Assembly: GCA_027063585.1 (NCBI GenBank)
Contig: JAMORM010000048.1
Location: forward strand, 1 to 9,077
Length of the DNA stretch: 9,077 nt
Direction: 5' to 3'
Origin: Sulfurimonas sp.
Lineage (GTDB): Bacteria > Campylobacterota > Campylobacteria > Campylobacterales > Sulfurimonadaceae
Below are positions 1 through 6,620 of this stretch, piece after piece (position 1 is the stretch's first letter; every line of letters begins with the position of its first letter). Both the position numbers and the translations under genes were made by a program. Below the pieces are notes generated by a model. It was not told the origin of the DNA. It made no database searches and saw nothing but the letters and a program-made list of their open reading frames with translations.

Positions 1-13
1 CTTAGAGCAATAG
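1..13 (+). other. possible 3' end of an upstream gene
   Basis: Frame 2 reads Leu-Glu-Gln and then TAG at 11-13. Frame 3 is closed by a TAG at 3-5, and frame 1 runs into purA. If an upstream gene on the same strand reaches into the window, frame 2 is the most natural place for it to end, leaving 17 bases before the purA start and suggesting co-transcription. Four codons cannot identify it, and it may be no gene at all. Confidence 0.25.
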
Positions 14-30
14 AAAAAGAGGAAAAAAAT

Positions 31-1293
31 ATGTATACAAATAAAGCAGATGTAATTGTAGGAATACAGTGGGGTGATGAAGGAAAGGGCAAGATAGTGG
101 ATAAGCTTGCAATGGAATATGATATGGTGTGCCGTTCTCAAGGTGGGCACAATGCCGGACATACGATTTGGGTCGATGGTGTTAAATATGCACTGCACCT
201 TATTCCATCAGGGGTATTAAATCCTAAAGCTGTAAATGTGGTAGGCAATGGTGTTGTACTTTCTCCATCATCTATAATAAAAGAGATGGAGCAGTTTGAA
301 GGGCTTGAAGGTCGTCTGTATATCTCAGACAAAGCACACTTAAACCTCTCTTATCATGCGCAGATTGACCAGGCAAAAGAGCGCCTTAAGGGCGATAAAG
401 CGATCGGTACGACAGGAAAAGGAATCGGACCTGCGTATTCTGATAAGATCAATCGTATCGGGCATCGTGTGGGCGAACTTTTAAATCCAGAAAAATTATG
501 CCAAACTATTTTAGATTATTTTGAGCAAAACAAGCCTATATTTGATGTTATGGATTTGCATGCACCGAAAAAAGAGGAACTTTTGGCTGAACTTGAAGGT
601 TTTAAAGAAAAATTAGCACCATTTATTACAGATACAACACAGATGGTATGGCGTGCATTAGACAGTGAGGGGAAACGTGTTTTACTTGAGGGTGCACAGG
701 GAACAATGCTGGATATTGATCATGGAACTTATCCTTATGTGACATCCTCTTCAACTGTGAGTGCCGGAGCATGTACAGGATTGGGACTCAATGCTAAAGA
801 TATCGGAAAAGTAACAGGTATTGTCAAAGCCTACTGTACACGTGTCGGCAATGGACCTTTTCCTTCAGAAGACAAGGGCGAAGACGGCAAACGTCTTGGA
901 GAGCAGGGACATGAATTTGGAACGACAACAGGACGCGCAAGACGCTGTGGTTGGTTTGATGCCGTTGCAACACGTTATGCATCACGTTTAAACGGTTGTG
1001 ATGAACTCGCACTTATGAAACTTGACGTACTTGATGGTTTTGATGAGGTAAAAGTTTGTATTGCCTATGAATATAGAGGCAAAACGATAGACTATGTGCC
1101 GATAGATTTAGAAAATGTAACACCAATTTACAAAACGTTTCAAGGCTGGGATAACTCAGTAGGTGCAAGAACATTTGATGAACTACCCGCTTCTGCGCAA
1201 GATTATGTAAAATTGATTGAAGAAATAAGTAAAACAAAAGTCGGTATAATTTCTACATCACCGGAAAGAGAAGATACTATAATACTCCAATAA
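31..1293 (+). CDS. purA: adenylosuccinate synthetase
   Basis: Joins IMP and aspartate using GTP to make adenylosuccinate, the first committed step from IMP to AMP; a cytosolic homodimer in known members. The N-terminus carries the GDEGKGK phosphate-binding loop (residues 15-21) with the catalytic Asp16, and GGHNAGHT with the catalytic His44. Further family signatures are GTTGKGIGP (126-134), the LEGAQG segment around Glu220, and [15 protein letters not shown] (294-308), which contributes to substrate binding. The 420-residue length is normal and the C-terminus is intact. The ATG at 31 is chosen because AAGAGG lies at 17-22 and the conserved domain begins seven residues in, although the frame is open upstream to the window edge. 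The next gene starts 10 bases after the stop. No promoter is visible in the 30 bases upstream. Confidence 0.98.
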   Translation: MYTNKADVIVGIQWGDEGKGKIVDKLAMEYDMVCRSQGGHNAGHTIWVDGVKYALHLIPSGVLNPKAVNVVGNGVVLSPSSIIKEMEQFEGLEGRLYISDKAHLNLSYHAQIDQAKERLKGDKAIGTTGKGIGPAYSDKINRIGHRVGELLNPEKLCQTILDYFEQNKPIFDVMDLHAPKKEELLAELEGFKEKLAPFITDTTQMVWRALDSEGKRVLLEGAQGTMLDIDHGTYPYVTSSSTVSAGACTGLGLNAKDIGKVTGIVKAYCTRVGNGPFPSEDKGEDGKRLGEQGHEFGTTTGRARRCGWFDAVATRYASRLNGCDELALMKLDVLDGFDEVKVCIAYEYRGKTIDYVPIDLENVTPIYKTFQGWDNSVGARTFDELPASAQDYVKLIEEISKTKVGIISTSPEREDTIILQ

Positions 1294-1303
1294 GGATTTC
1301 ACT

Positions 1304-1732
1304 TTGAAAACGCGTTTCACATCTTTAGTATATATAAAGAAAAATATTGTACAAAAGAGTGAACGTCTTCTCCAACAAGCAAATGCAAATCTAAACAAGG
1401 CAAAAAAAGCGTTGCAGGATTCTTTGGAATATCTGCAGGAAATTAAACTTCCTTCGCATGGAAAAATAGCAGAGTTTCTAGCAAACAGAACTCTTTTTGA
1501 TGTTCAAAGAGCAATTATACAGCATAATGAAGAGTGGCTTCAATACACAAAAAATGAAGTAGCACAGGCGAAAGAACAGCTAAAAAAAGATATGATAGAA
1601 TATGAAAAATATAAATATTTAGAGTATGAAGAGATACAAAAAGCACTTAAAGAGATAAAAATTCAAGAGGCAAAAGATTTAGATGAAATTGCCTTAATGA
1701 CATATACCAATAAAAACAAGGAAGCTTCTTGA
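1304..1732 (+). CDS. FliJ-like coiled-coil protein (probable flagellar export component)
   Basis: A 142-residue, highly charged protein that is predicted almost entirely helical, with no signal peptide or membrane segment, so probably cytoplasmic. The N-terminal pattern (F-x-S-L-x-Y-I-K-K followed by E-x-L-L-x-x-A-N-x-x-L) and the C-terminal stretch rich in Glu, Lys and Tyr ending in a D-x-D-E-I-A-L-M-type motif (about residues 125-133) resemble FliJ. FliJ is the antiparallel coiled-coil protein that links the flagellar export ATPase FliI to the export gate and handles chaperones. Length fits FliJ (about 140-150 aa). The start is TTG at 1304, supported by AAGGA at 1292-1296, and no ATG fits the frame nearby. 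Its 3' end overlaps the next gene by four bases (TTGA). The assignment rests on pattern and on its MotE-like neighbour; coiled coils are low in information, so the exact family is uncertain. Confidence 0.72.
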   Translation: MKTRFTSLVYIKKNIVQKSERLLQQANANLNKAKKALQDSLEYLQEIKLPSHGKIAEFLANRTLFDVQRAIIQHNEEWLQYTKNEVAQAKEQLKKDMIEYEKYKYLEYEEIQKALKEIKIQEAKDLDEIALMTYTNKNKEAS

Positions 1733-2238
1733 AATATATTTTACTTATTGCACTGCTTTACTCTTCTCTTTTTTCTATGCAAAACAGCAAGAAACTTTTT
1801 GAGTGTACAGAAATTTTTAAAGAGAGAAAAAATGAGCTTTTGGTTGAATTAGAACGAATAGATGAACAAAAACAGGCACTGAGTGCTTTAAAAACTGCCA
1901 CTGAAGAGCTGTTAAAACAAAAAGAGGCAAAACTTTCTTTAAAAGAAGAAGCCGTGAATGCTAAGCTTGCACAGGTAAAGCAAAAAGAAAAATCAATTAA
2001 AGAGATGCTTGAAAAAAATTCTCAAATCTTAAAAGAGTTGAAATCTGTTAAAATGAGCAAAATATCGCAAACATTTGCAAAAATGAAAGCAGGTGCAGCT
2101 GCAAACGTACTCTCTGCAATGGACAATAAAGAAGCGGTATCAATCTTGCAATCGTTAAAACCTAAAGTTGTAGGTAAAATATTAACAAAAATGGATCCGA
2201 AAAAAGCATCAGAGTTAACACAACTATTAGCTAAATAA
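1729..2238 (+). CDS. exported coiled-coil protein with C-terminal MgtE_N-like domain (MotE family)
   Basis: A 169-residue protein. Residues 1-16 look like a signal peptide (Lys2, a hydrophobic run, then S-L-F-S), so it is probably periplasmic or anchored at the outer face of the inner membrane. Residues about 25-110 form a Lys/Glu-rich coiled coil. Residues about 112-169 match the MgtE N-terminal repeat pattern, with AAANVLSAM, A-x-S-I-L-Q-S-L and K-I-L-T-K-M-D-P-K-K-A. This domain occurs without the magnesium channel in MotE-type flagellar proteins. From memory, the syntenic C. jejuni protein Cj1496c is a periplasmic glycoprotein affecting invasion and colonisation; I find no D/E-x-N-x-S/T glycosylation sequon here. 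The start is TTG at 1729 with AAGGAAG at 1718-1724; a 4-base overlap with the preceding gene suggests translational coupling. A motility role is inferred. Confidence 0.8.
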   Translation: MKYILLIALLYSSLFSMQNSKKLFECTEIFKERKNELLVELERIDEQKQALSALKTATEELLKQKEAKLSLKEEAVNAKLAQVKQKEKSIKEMLEKNSQILKELKSVKMSKISQTFAKMKAGAAANVLSAMDNKEAVSILQSLKPKVVGKILTKMDPKKASELTQLLAK

Positions 2239-2251
2239 TAGTAAAATACTA
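2239..2251. repeat. short inverted repeat between the MotE-like and DUF507 genes
   Basis: TAGTA (2239-2243), a three-base AAA spacer, then TACTA (2247-2251), a perfect inverted repeat just after the MotE-like stop codon. The surrounding 41-base gap (2239-2279) is almost pure A/T and could hold a -10 element for a promoter serving the DUF507 gene and carA, but no clear hexamer pair is present. Five-base arms in AT-rich DNA can arise by chance. Confidence 0.2.
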
Positions 2252-2279
2252 AAATTTAATTAATAAGCAGGCCGAATCT

Positions 2280-2831
2280 ATGAAAATATCACTCAAAACT
2301 ATTCCCCATATAGCAAATAAAATTGCAATTGATTTAAACAAAAGTGGTGTTGTTACAATGACAAAAGGGCTTGAAAGTGTTGCATATGAAGCACAAAAAG
2401 TTTTAGAAGAGAATGTAAAACAAGAGATGGCTCTTGAAGAAAAAGTAGATGAGATCTGTGAAGACAATGAAGAAGAAATAGAGTTCATGCTTGCGGATGA
2501 AAGACAGCTTTTCTTTATGATTAAGAAGAAATTAGCTCCTGAATATGGGGTGATTTTAAATTATGAAGAGAGATACTCTGATATATCTCATAAAATACTC
2601 GATGAGCTGTATGAAGAAGATTTAATTCATTTTGATGTAACAGAAAACCGGATTAAAAACATTATTTATAATGCTATCACATCGTTTATTGCCGACACAT
2701 CAGAAATTGAAGATGCTGTAATGGATAAAATTCGCTCATACAAAAGAAAATTTATCCCAGGCACTGATGAATTTGAAATTTTACATGAAAAACTTTACAG
2801 AGAAGAATTAATGAAAAGAGGAATGGAGTAA
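2280..2831 (+). CDS. DUF507 family protein, apparently a tandem double domain
   Basis: An acidic, helical, cytoplasmic-looking protein of 183 residues with no known function. The N-terminal pattern I-P-H-I-A-N-K-I-A-x-D-L (8-19) and the C-terminal pattern with K-R-K, P-G-T-D-E-F-E-x-L-H-E-K-L-Y-R-E-E-L-M-K-R-G (about 155-181) are typical of DUF507. The two halves resemble each other: residues 8-60 align with about 99-152 without gaps (I-x-x-K-I-x-x-D/E-L, later V/M-D-E/K-I), and 76-98 resembles 152-178. DUF507 proteins outside this group are, as I recall, about half this length, so this is likely a fused duplicate. The ATG at 2280 has only a modest ribosome site (AGCAGG, 2266-2271). It ends four bases before carA, whose Shine-Dalgarno sequence lies inside its last codons, implying coupled expression. 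Confidence 0.85.
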   Translation: MKISLKTIPHIANKIAIDLNKSGVVTMTKGLESVAYEAQKVLEENVKQEMALEEKVDEICEDNEEEIEFMLADERQLFFMIKKKLAPEYGVILNYEERYSDISHKILDELYEEDLIHFDVTENRIKNIIYNAITSFIADTSEIEDAVMDKIRSYKRKFIPGTDEFEILHEKLYREELMKRGME

Positions 2832-2835
2832 GCAT

Positions 2836-3975
2836 ATGAGCAATTCATTAAAAAAAGCCTGGATATATTTACAAAACGGTACTTTTTTAGAAGCTAATAG
2901 TTTTGGTGCGGACAAAACAGAAGTCGGAGAAATAGTCTTTAATACTTCAATGAGTGGTTATCAAGAGATAATGAGTGACCCCTCGTACGCAGGGCAGTTT
3001 GTTACTTTTACTATGCCTGAAATCGGAAATGTCGGTGTAAATGAGCAGGATATGGAAAGTACAAAAGCACATGCAAAGGGTATGATAGTAAGAAAATATC
3101 AAGGACGATATTCAAATTTCAGAGCTGAAAATTCACTGCATAACTTTTTAATTGACAATGACATTATGGGTATTTGTGATATTGATACAAGATACCTTAC
3201 AAAAATGCTTAGAAGTGAAGGCTCTATGATGATGATTGCTTCAACACAGGTAAGTGATAAAGAAGAGCTTAAAAAGATATTAGAGAGTTCTCCTCGCATT
3301 GAAGATATAAATTACATAGAGCAGGTAAGCACAAAAGAGCCGTATAAGCACACTTCAAGCACTTTTTCATATAGAGAATTCAAGTATGATGAGCCACCAA
3401 AAGCAGAGGCAAAAATTGTAGCCATTGATTTCGGTGTGAAACGTAATATCTTAAATGAGCTTGTCAGTGCAGGCATTGAGGTAGAAGTAGTTCCAAATGA
3501 TTTTATCGCAGAGGATTTGATAGAAAAATATCATGCAAAATTGATTGACGGTGTATTTTTATCAAATGGTCCTGGTGATCCTCTTGTACTTAAGCGTGAA
3601 CAGCAAGAGATTAAAAAACTTATAGATGCAAAAATTCCGATGTTTGGAATCTGTCTTGGACATCAGCTTCTTTCTATTTCTCATGGTTATGATACATTTA
3701 AGTTAAAGTTCGGTCATCACGGTGGAAATCATCCTGTCAAAAATGAAAAAACAGGCTTGGTTGAGATTACGGCTCAAAATCATAACTATAATGTACCTGA
3801 TACTATTGTCGAAATTGCGTCAGTAACACATACAAACCTTTTTGACGGAACTATTGAAGGACTGCGTTACAACGAGGCTCCTGTGTTTTCCGTGCAGCAT
3901 CACCCGGAGGCTTCTCCCGGTCCCAAAGAGAGCCGATATATATTCAATGAGTTTTTATCTTTAATAAAAAGATAA
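2836..3975 (+). CDS. carA: carbamoyl-phosphate synthase small (glutaminase) subunit
   Basis: The amidotransferase subunit that releases ammonia from glutamine and passes it to CarB for carbamoyl phosphate, the precursor of arginine and pyrimidines. The N-terminal CPSase small-chain domain (about 7-150) contains FNTSMSGYQEIMSDPSYAGQ and the TMPEIGNVGVN segment. The class I glutamine amidotransferase domain begins near residue 192 (AIDFGVKRNI). It shows SNGPGDP at 243-249, the nucleophile Cys273 in GICLGHQ, and the catalytic His356 and Glu358 in HHPEASPGP, so the triad is complete. The 379-residue length is normal. ATG at 2836 is preceded by GGAG at 2825-2828 within the end of the DUF507 gene. 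The partner carB is not in this window. The last gene of the left block; a weak terminator-like sequence follows. Confidence 0.97.
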   Translation: MSNSLKKAWIYLQNGTFLEANSFGADKTEVGEIVFNTSMSGYQEIMSDPSYAGQFVTFTMPEIGNVGVNEQDMESTKAHAKGMIVRKYQGRYSNFRAENSLHNFLIDNDIMGICDIDTRYLTKMLRSEGSMMMIASTQVSDKEELKKILESSPRIEDINYIEQVSTKEPYKHTSSTFSYREFKYDEPPKAEAKIVAIDFGVKRNILNELVSAGIEVEVVPNDFIAEDLIEKYHAKLIDGVFLSNGPGDPLVLKREQQEIKKLIDAKIPMFGICLGHQLLSISHGYDTFKLKFGHHGGNHPVKNEKTGLVEITAQNHNYNVPDTIVEIASVTHTNLFDGTIEGLRYNEAPVFSVQHHPEASPGPKESRYIFNEFLSLIKR

Positions 3976-3990
3976 AGCTCTCTCTTTTTT
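3966..3990 (+). terminator. weak terminator-like hairpin after carA
   Basis: AAAAAGA (3966-3972) can pair with TCTTTTT (3983-3989) around a 10-base loop that includes the carA stop codon, and the run of T follows directly. The stem has a single G-C pair and would be weak. An alternative longer-range pairing uses GAGAGC (3928-3933, inside carA) with GCTCTC (3977-3982), again followed by T residues, but its loop is over 40 bases. Some transcription could read through into the cco leader. Confidence 0.3.
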
Positions 3991-4054
3991 CGTTATTTTC
4001 TTACATCAAACAAATATTCCTCTATTAATTGTTTACTTTTAGAATAATATTAAA

Positions 4055-4080
4055 AAAAGTGTCATTTTTGTGTCACTTTT
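4055..4080. promoter_or_regulatory. imperfect inverted repeat upstream of ccoN, possible operator
   Basis: AAAAGTGTCA (4055-4064) and TGTCACTTTT (4071-4080) are reverse complements at 9 of 10 positions, separated by six bases (TTTTTG). The same stretch also contains the direct repeat GTGTCA (4059-4064) / GTGTCA (4070-4075). It lies about 25 bases before a candidate -10 element (4106-4111) and 109 bases before the ccoN start, a natural place for a regulator of the oxidase operon. It is not followed by a T-run, so a terminator is less likely. No known binding consensus was recognised. Confidence 0.4.
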
Positions 4081-4091
4081 AAGATAGATTA

Positions 4092-4106
4092 AACAAATTT
4101 ATTGTT
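4092..4106. promoter_or_regulatory. small inverted repeat overlapping the candidate ccoN promoter
   Basis: AACAA (4092-4096), a five-base spacer, and TTGTT (4102-4106) form a perfect inverted repeat, flanked by TTAA on both sides (4089-4092 and 4105-4108). Its shape loosely recalls CRP/FNR-family sites such as TTAAC-N4-GTTAA, but the spacing and outer bases do not match, so this is only a possible regulator site. Confidence 0.25.
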
Positions 4107-4114
4107 AATATAGA
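4106..4114 (+). promoter_or_regulatory. candidate -10 element of the ccoN promoter
   Basis: TAATAT (4106-4111), overlapping TATAGA (4109-4114), resembles a sigma-70 -10 hexamer. No convincing -35 lies 17 bases upstream, which is common for housekeeping promoters of Campylobacterota, where AT-rich periodic sequence substitutes. Transcription would begin near 4118-4121, giving a leader of about 70 bases whose first structured element is the hairpin at 4125-4158. An alternative -10 is TAGAAT at 4040-4045, farther upstream. Confidence 0.4.
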
Positions 4115-4124
4115 AGCGTTGATT

Positions 4125-4158
4125 AGTCTTTTAAGTGTAGTGATGCATTTAAAAGACT
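4125..4158 (+). promoter_or_regulatory. 15-bp leader hairpin with GUGA tetraloop, upstream of ccoN
   Basis: AGTCTTTTAA (4125-4134) is perfectly complementary to TTAAAAGACT (4149-4158). The pairing continues inward as RNA through G4135-U4148 and U4138-G4145 wobbles and three Watson-Crick pairs, giving an uninterrupted 15-bp stem closed by GUGA (4140-4143), a GNRA-type tetraloop. There is no T-run after it, so it is not a normal terminator. It sits between the candidate promoter and the ribosome site (4175-4182). Likely roles are a 5' mRNA stabiliser, a protein or sRNA target, or, as DNA, an operator. Structure is seen in the sequence; function is inferred. Confidence 0.65.
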
Positions 4159-4174
4159 TAATTGCTTTGAATCT

Positions 4175-4182
4175 TAAGGAGG
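4175..4182 (+). promoter_or_regulatory. strong Shine-Dalgarno of ccoN
   Basis: TAAGGAGG lies six bases before the ATG at 4189, essentially the full anti-16S complement and clearly stronger than the sites of the left-block genes (AAGGA, AGCAGG, GGAG). It fixes the ccoN start and suggests high translation of the oxidase catalytic subunit. Confidence 0.85.
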
Positions 4183-4188
4183 CTATAT

Positions 4189-5682
4189 ATGGAGAATCGT
4201 CCATTAGAGTACGACTATACGGTTGCAAAGATGTTCATGTTAACAACAATTGTTTTAGGAATTGTTGGCATGACTATCGGTGTATTTATTGCATTTGAAC
4301 TTGCTTTTCCAGGATTGAATACAATCTTTGGTGCAGGTCTTGCCGAATACACAAACTTTAGTCGTCTTCGTCCATTGCACACGGATAGTGTTGCATTTGG
4401 TTTTACGGTAAGTGGTATTTTCGCTACTTGGTTTTATGTTGGTCAAAGGGTACTAAAAGTATCTATGGCAGAATCAAAATTTTTGATGTTTATCGGTAAA
4501 TTACAATTTTGGTTATATGTAATTGGCGTGGCAGCAGCAGTTGTTACACTTTTTATGGGTTATACAAGCTCGAAAGAGTATGCAGAATTTGAATGGCCTA
4601 TTGATATTGCTATTGTTATAGTATGGGTACTATGGGGTGTGAGTATATTTGGTCTAATCGGTATTCGCCGTGAGAAAAGTTTATATATCTCAATCTGGTA
4701 TTATATTGCTACATTCTTAGGTGTGGCTATGCTTTACCTGTTTAACAATATGGAAATACCTACTATGCTAGCTACATCTGCCGCAGGTGAAACGAATATA
4801 GGTGATTGGTTCCATTCTATTTCTATGTATGCAGGTACAAATGATGCATTGGTACAATGGTGGTATGGACATAATGCAGTTGCATTTGTATTTACAGTGC
4901 CTATTATTGCTATGATTTACTACTTTTTACCAAAAGAGTCTGGTCAAGCGATTTATTCTTATAAATTGTCTTTACTTTCATTCTGGGGTTTAATGTTTGT
5001 TTATCTTTGGGCTGGTGGTCACCACCTTCTTTATTCAACTGTTCCTGACTGGATGCAAACTATGGGTTCTATTTTTTCAATAGTTCTTATTTTACCATCT
5101 TGGGGTTCAGCGATTAATATGCTTCTGACAATGAAGGGTGAATGGCAACAAGTTGCAGCATCTCCATTGATTAAGTTTATGGTTCTTGCATCAACATTCT
5201 ACATGTTCTCAACATTAGAAGGGCCTATTCAAGCGATTAAATCTGTAAATGCAATTGCGCACTTTACTGACTGGATTGTAGGTCACGTACATGATGGTAC
5301 TCTTGGTTGGGTTGGCTTTATGATTATTGCAGCACTTTATCATATGGCTCCACGTGTATTTAAACGTGAGTTATACTCAAAAGGTCTTATGGCTGCACAA
5401 TTCTGGATTCAAACTTTAGGTATCGTTTTATACTTTACTTCTATGTGGATTGCAGGTATTACTCAAGGTATGATGTGGCGTGCACACGATGAATTTGGTA
5501 ACTTGGCATATTCATTTATGGATACGGTTGATGTTTTACACCCTTACTATGCTTTACGTGGTACAGGTGGATTATTATATCTTGTTGGTTTCTTTATGTT
5601 TGCTTATAATATTTATAAAACTATGTCGTCTCGTCCTGTGGAAGAGTCTGAATTACAAAATGCTTCGCCTATGGGCGCTTAA
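4189..5682 (+). CDS. ccoN: cbb3-type cytochrome c oxidase subunit I
   Basis: The catalytic integral membrane subunit of the cbb3 oxidase, holding the low-spin haem b and the haem b3-CuB centre where oxygen is reduced to water while protons are pumped. The ligand set is complete: His64 (RPLHTDSVAFGF) and His368 for low-spin haem b, His366 for b3 (GHVHDGTLGW, 365-374), and His228 (WWYGHNAV) with His278 and His279 (GGHHLLY) for CuB. Tyr282 is the position expected to be cross-linked to the CuB His in this oxidase class. Many hydrophobic segments fit the usual 12 helices. The 497-residue length is normal to slightly long. The ATG at 4189 follows a near-perfect ribosome site. First gene of the operon; ccoO begins 18 bases after the stop. 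Confidence 0.98.
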   Translation: MENRPLEYDYTVAKMFMLTTIVLGIVGMTIGVFIAFELAFPGLNTIFGAGLAEYTNFSRLRPLHTDSVAFGFTVSGIFATWFYVGQRVLKVSMAESKFLMFIGKLQFWLYVIGVAAAVVTLFMGYTSSKEYAEFEWPIDIAIVIVWVLWGVSIFGLIGIRREKSLYISIWYYIATFLGVAMLYLFNNMEIPTMLATSAAGETNIGDWFHSISMYAGTNDALVQWWYGHNAVAFVFTVPIIAMIYYFLPKESGQAIYSYKLSLLSFWGLMFVYLWAGGHHLLYSTVPDWMQTMGSIFSIVLILPSWGSAINMLLTMKGEWQQVAASPLIKFMVLASTFYMFSTLEGPIQAIKSVNAIAHFTDWIVGHVHDGTLGWVGFMIIAALYHMAPRVFKRELYSKGLMAAQFWIQTLGIVLYFTSMWIAGITQGMMWRAHDEFGNLAYSFMDTVDVLHPYYALRGTGGLLYLVGFFMFAYNIYKTMSSRPVEESELQNASPMGA

Positions 5683-5700
5683 GAAAGGGAGGATTATATT

Positions 5701-6393
5701 ATGTTTCATTGGTTAGAAAAACACCCGTTCTTTTTTGCGGTAGGTGTATTTGTAGTAATTGCTTTTGCAGGTTTGATTGAAATCGTTCCAAACTTTGCAC
5801 AGGCTTCTCGTCCTGTTATCGGAACAAAACCGGTAACTTTATTAGAACAAGCTGGTCGTGACGTGTATATTAAAAATAGTTGTAATGCATGTCATTCACA
5901 GCTTATCCGTCCGTTTAAAGCTGAGACTGACCGCTACGGTCACTACTCTTTAAGTGGGGAGTATGCATATGACAGACCATTTCTTTGGGGTTCTAAAAGA
6001 ACAGGTCCGGATTTAATGAGAGTAGGAAATTATAGAACTACTGAGTGGCATGAAAACCACATGAAAGATCCAAAATCTGTTATGCCATCAAGTATTATGC
6101 CTGGTTATCCGTGGATGTTTAAAAACAGTGCAGATATAGATACTGCATATGCGACACAATTAACAAATGCACAGTTCTTTGGTGTACCGTATAATAAGCC
6201 TGTTCCTATGAAAGACGGATCAACTGCAGTAGTTAAAATGGCAGACTCTGTTGCCGGGGCACATGCTATGGCATTGGCAGAAGCAAAAGAGATTACGTCA
6301 AAAATGAAAGATCAAAATGTTAAAGATGCGGTAGCACGTGGTGAAATACCTGAAATAGTTGCTTTAATTGCATATTTAAACAGTATGAAATAG
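5701..6393 (+). CDS. ccoO: cbb3-type cytochrome c oxidase subunit II (monohaem cytochrome c)
   Basis: Membrane-anchored cytochrome c subunit that carries electrons toward CcoN. One N-terminal helix (about residues 10-29) is uncleaved in the family and leaves the bulk in the periplasm. The haem c site is CNACH at 61-65, followed by the family motif H-S-Q-L-I-R-P-F and by R-Y-G-H-Y-S-L-S-G-E-Y-x-Y-D-R-P-F-L-W-G-S-K-R-T-G-P-D-L. The segment VMPSSIMPGYPW contains Met128 and Met133, one of which should be the axial haem ligand. The 230-residue length is usual. The ATG at 5701 is preceded by GGGAGG at 5687-5692. It lies between ccoN and ccoQ with short gaps and is surely co-transcribed. Confidence 0.97.
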   Translation: MFHWLEKHPFFFAVGVFVVIAFAGLIEIVPNFAQASRPVIGTKPVTLLEQAGRDVYIKNSCNACHSQLIRPFKAETDRYGHYSLSGEYAYDRPFLWGSKRTGPDLMRVGNYRTTEWHENHMKDPKSVMPSSIMPGYPWMFKNSADIDTAYATQLTNAQFFGVPYNKPVPMKDGSTAVVKMADSVAGAHAMALAEAKEITSKMKDQNVKDAVARGEIPEIVALIAYLNSMK

Positions 6394-6407
6394 GAAAGGT
6401 GTAAATA

Positions 6408-6611
6408 GTGGACTTTTATGAATTTGCACCATATGCATATTTTTTCTTAATTGTATTTTTGGTAGTTGGAAGCTATTCCTATATTTACCATCTTTACAAA
6501 AATAGAAAAGACGCATCCGGTGTTGATTATGAACACTATAGTGAAATGGCACTGAAAGATGATATAGGTGATACTCCGGTAAAACCTGTGTCACGTGATA
6601 AAGAAAAATAG
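6408..6611 (+). CDS. ccoQ: cbb3-type cytochrome c oxidase subunit CcoQ/FixQ
   Basis: A 67-residue protein with one membrane helix near the N-terminus (about residues 8-28, aromatic-rich) and a charged, cytoplasmic-looking tail containing N-R-K-D and acidic segments. This architecture, and the position between ccoO and ccoP, identify CcoQ, a small subunit reported in other bacteria to stabilise the complex or its association with CcoP. Sequence conservation in this family is low, so context is the main evidence. The start is GTG at 6408, eight bases after AGGAAAGG (6392-6399); the nearby ATG at 6418 is out of frame. Only nine bases separate it from ccoP. Confidence 0.88.
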   Translation: MDFYEFAPYAYFFLIVFLVVGSYSYIYHLYKNRKDASGVDYEHYSEMALKDDIGDTPVKPVSRDKEK

Positions 6612-6620
6612 GAGAGATAT

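Noticed and set aside
138..332. Minus-strand open frame inside purA, and similar minus frames inside carA, ccoN, ccoP and others
   Set aside because: Each sits fully or mostly within a well-supported gene on the opposite strand, with no recognisable protein motif or ribosome site.
2249..2488. 79-residue minus-strand Ser/Phe-rich frame over the start of the DUF507 gene
   Set aside because: Its composition is the antisense of a Glu/Lys-rich coding sequence; the + strand gene has conserved family features.
4119..4134. TTGAT at 4119-4123 as half of an FNR-type site
   Set aside because: The matching ATCAA half is absent at the right spacing (CTTTT instead), and the position is downstream of the likely start of transcription.
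4125..4158. Leader hairpin as an intrinsic terminator
   Set aside because: The bases after the stem (TAATTGCTTTG) lack a T-run, and a strong ribosome site and gene follow.
5480..5716. 78-residue + strand frame overlapping the end of ccoN and the start of ccoO
   Set aside because: It lies in another frame of clearly conserved CcoN sequence, is Leu/Cys/Ile-rich without family pattern, and has no ribosome site; a shadow.
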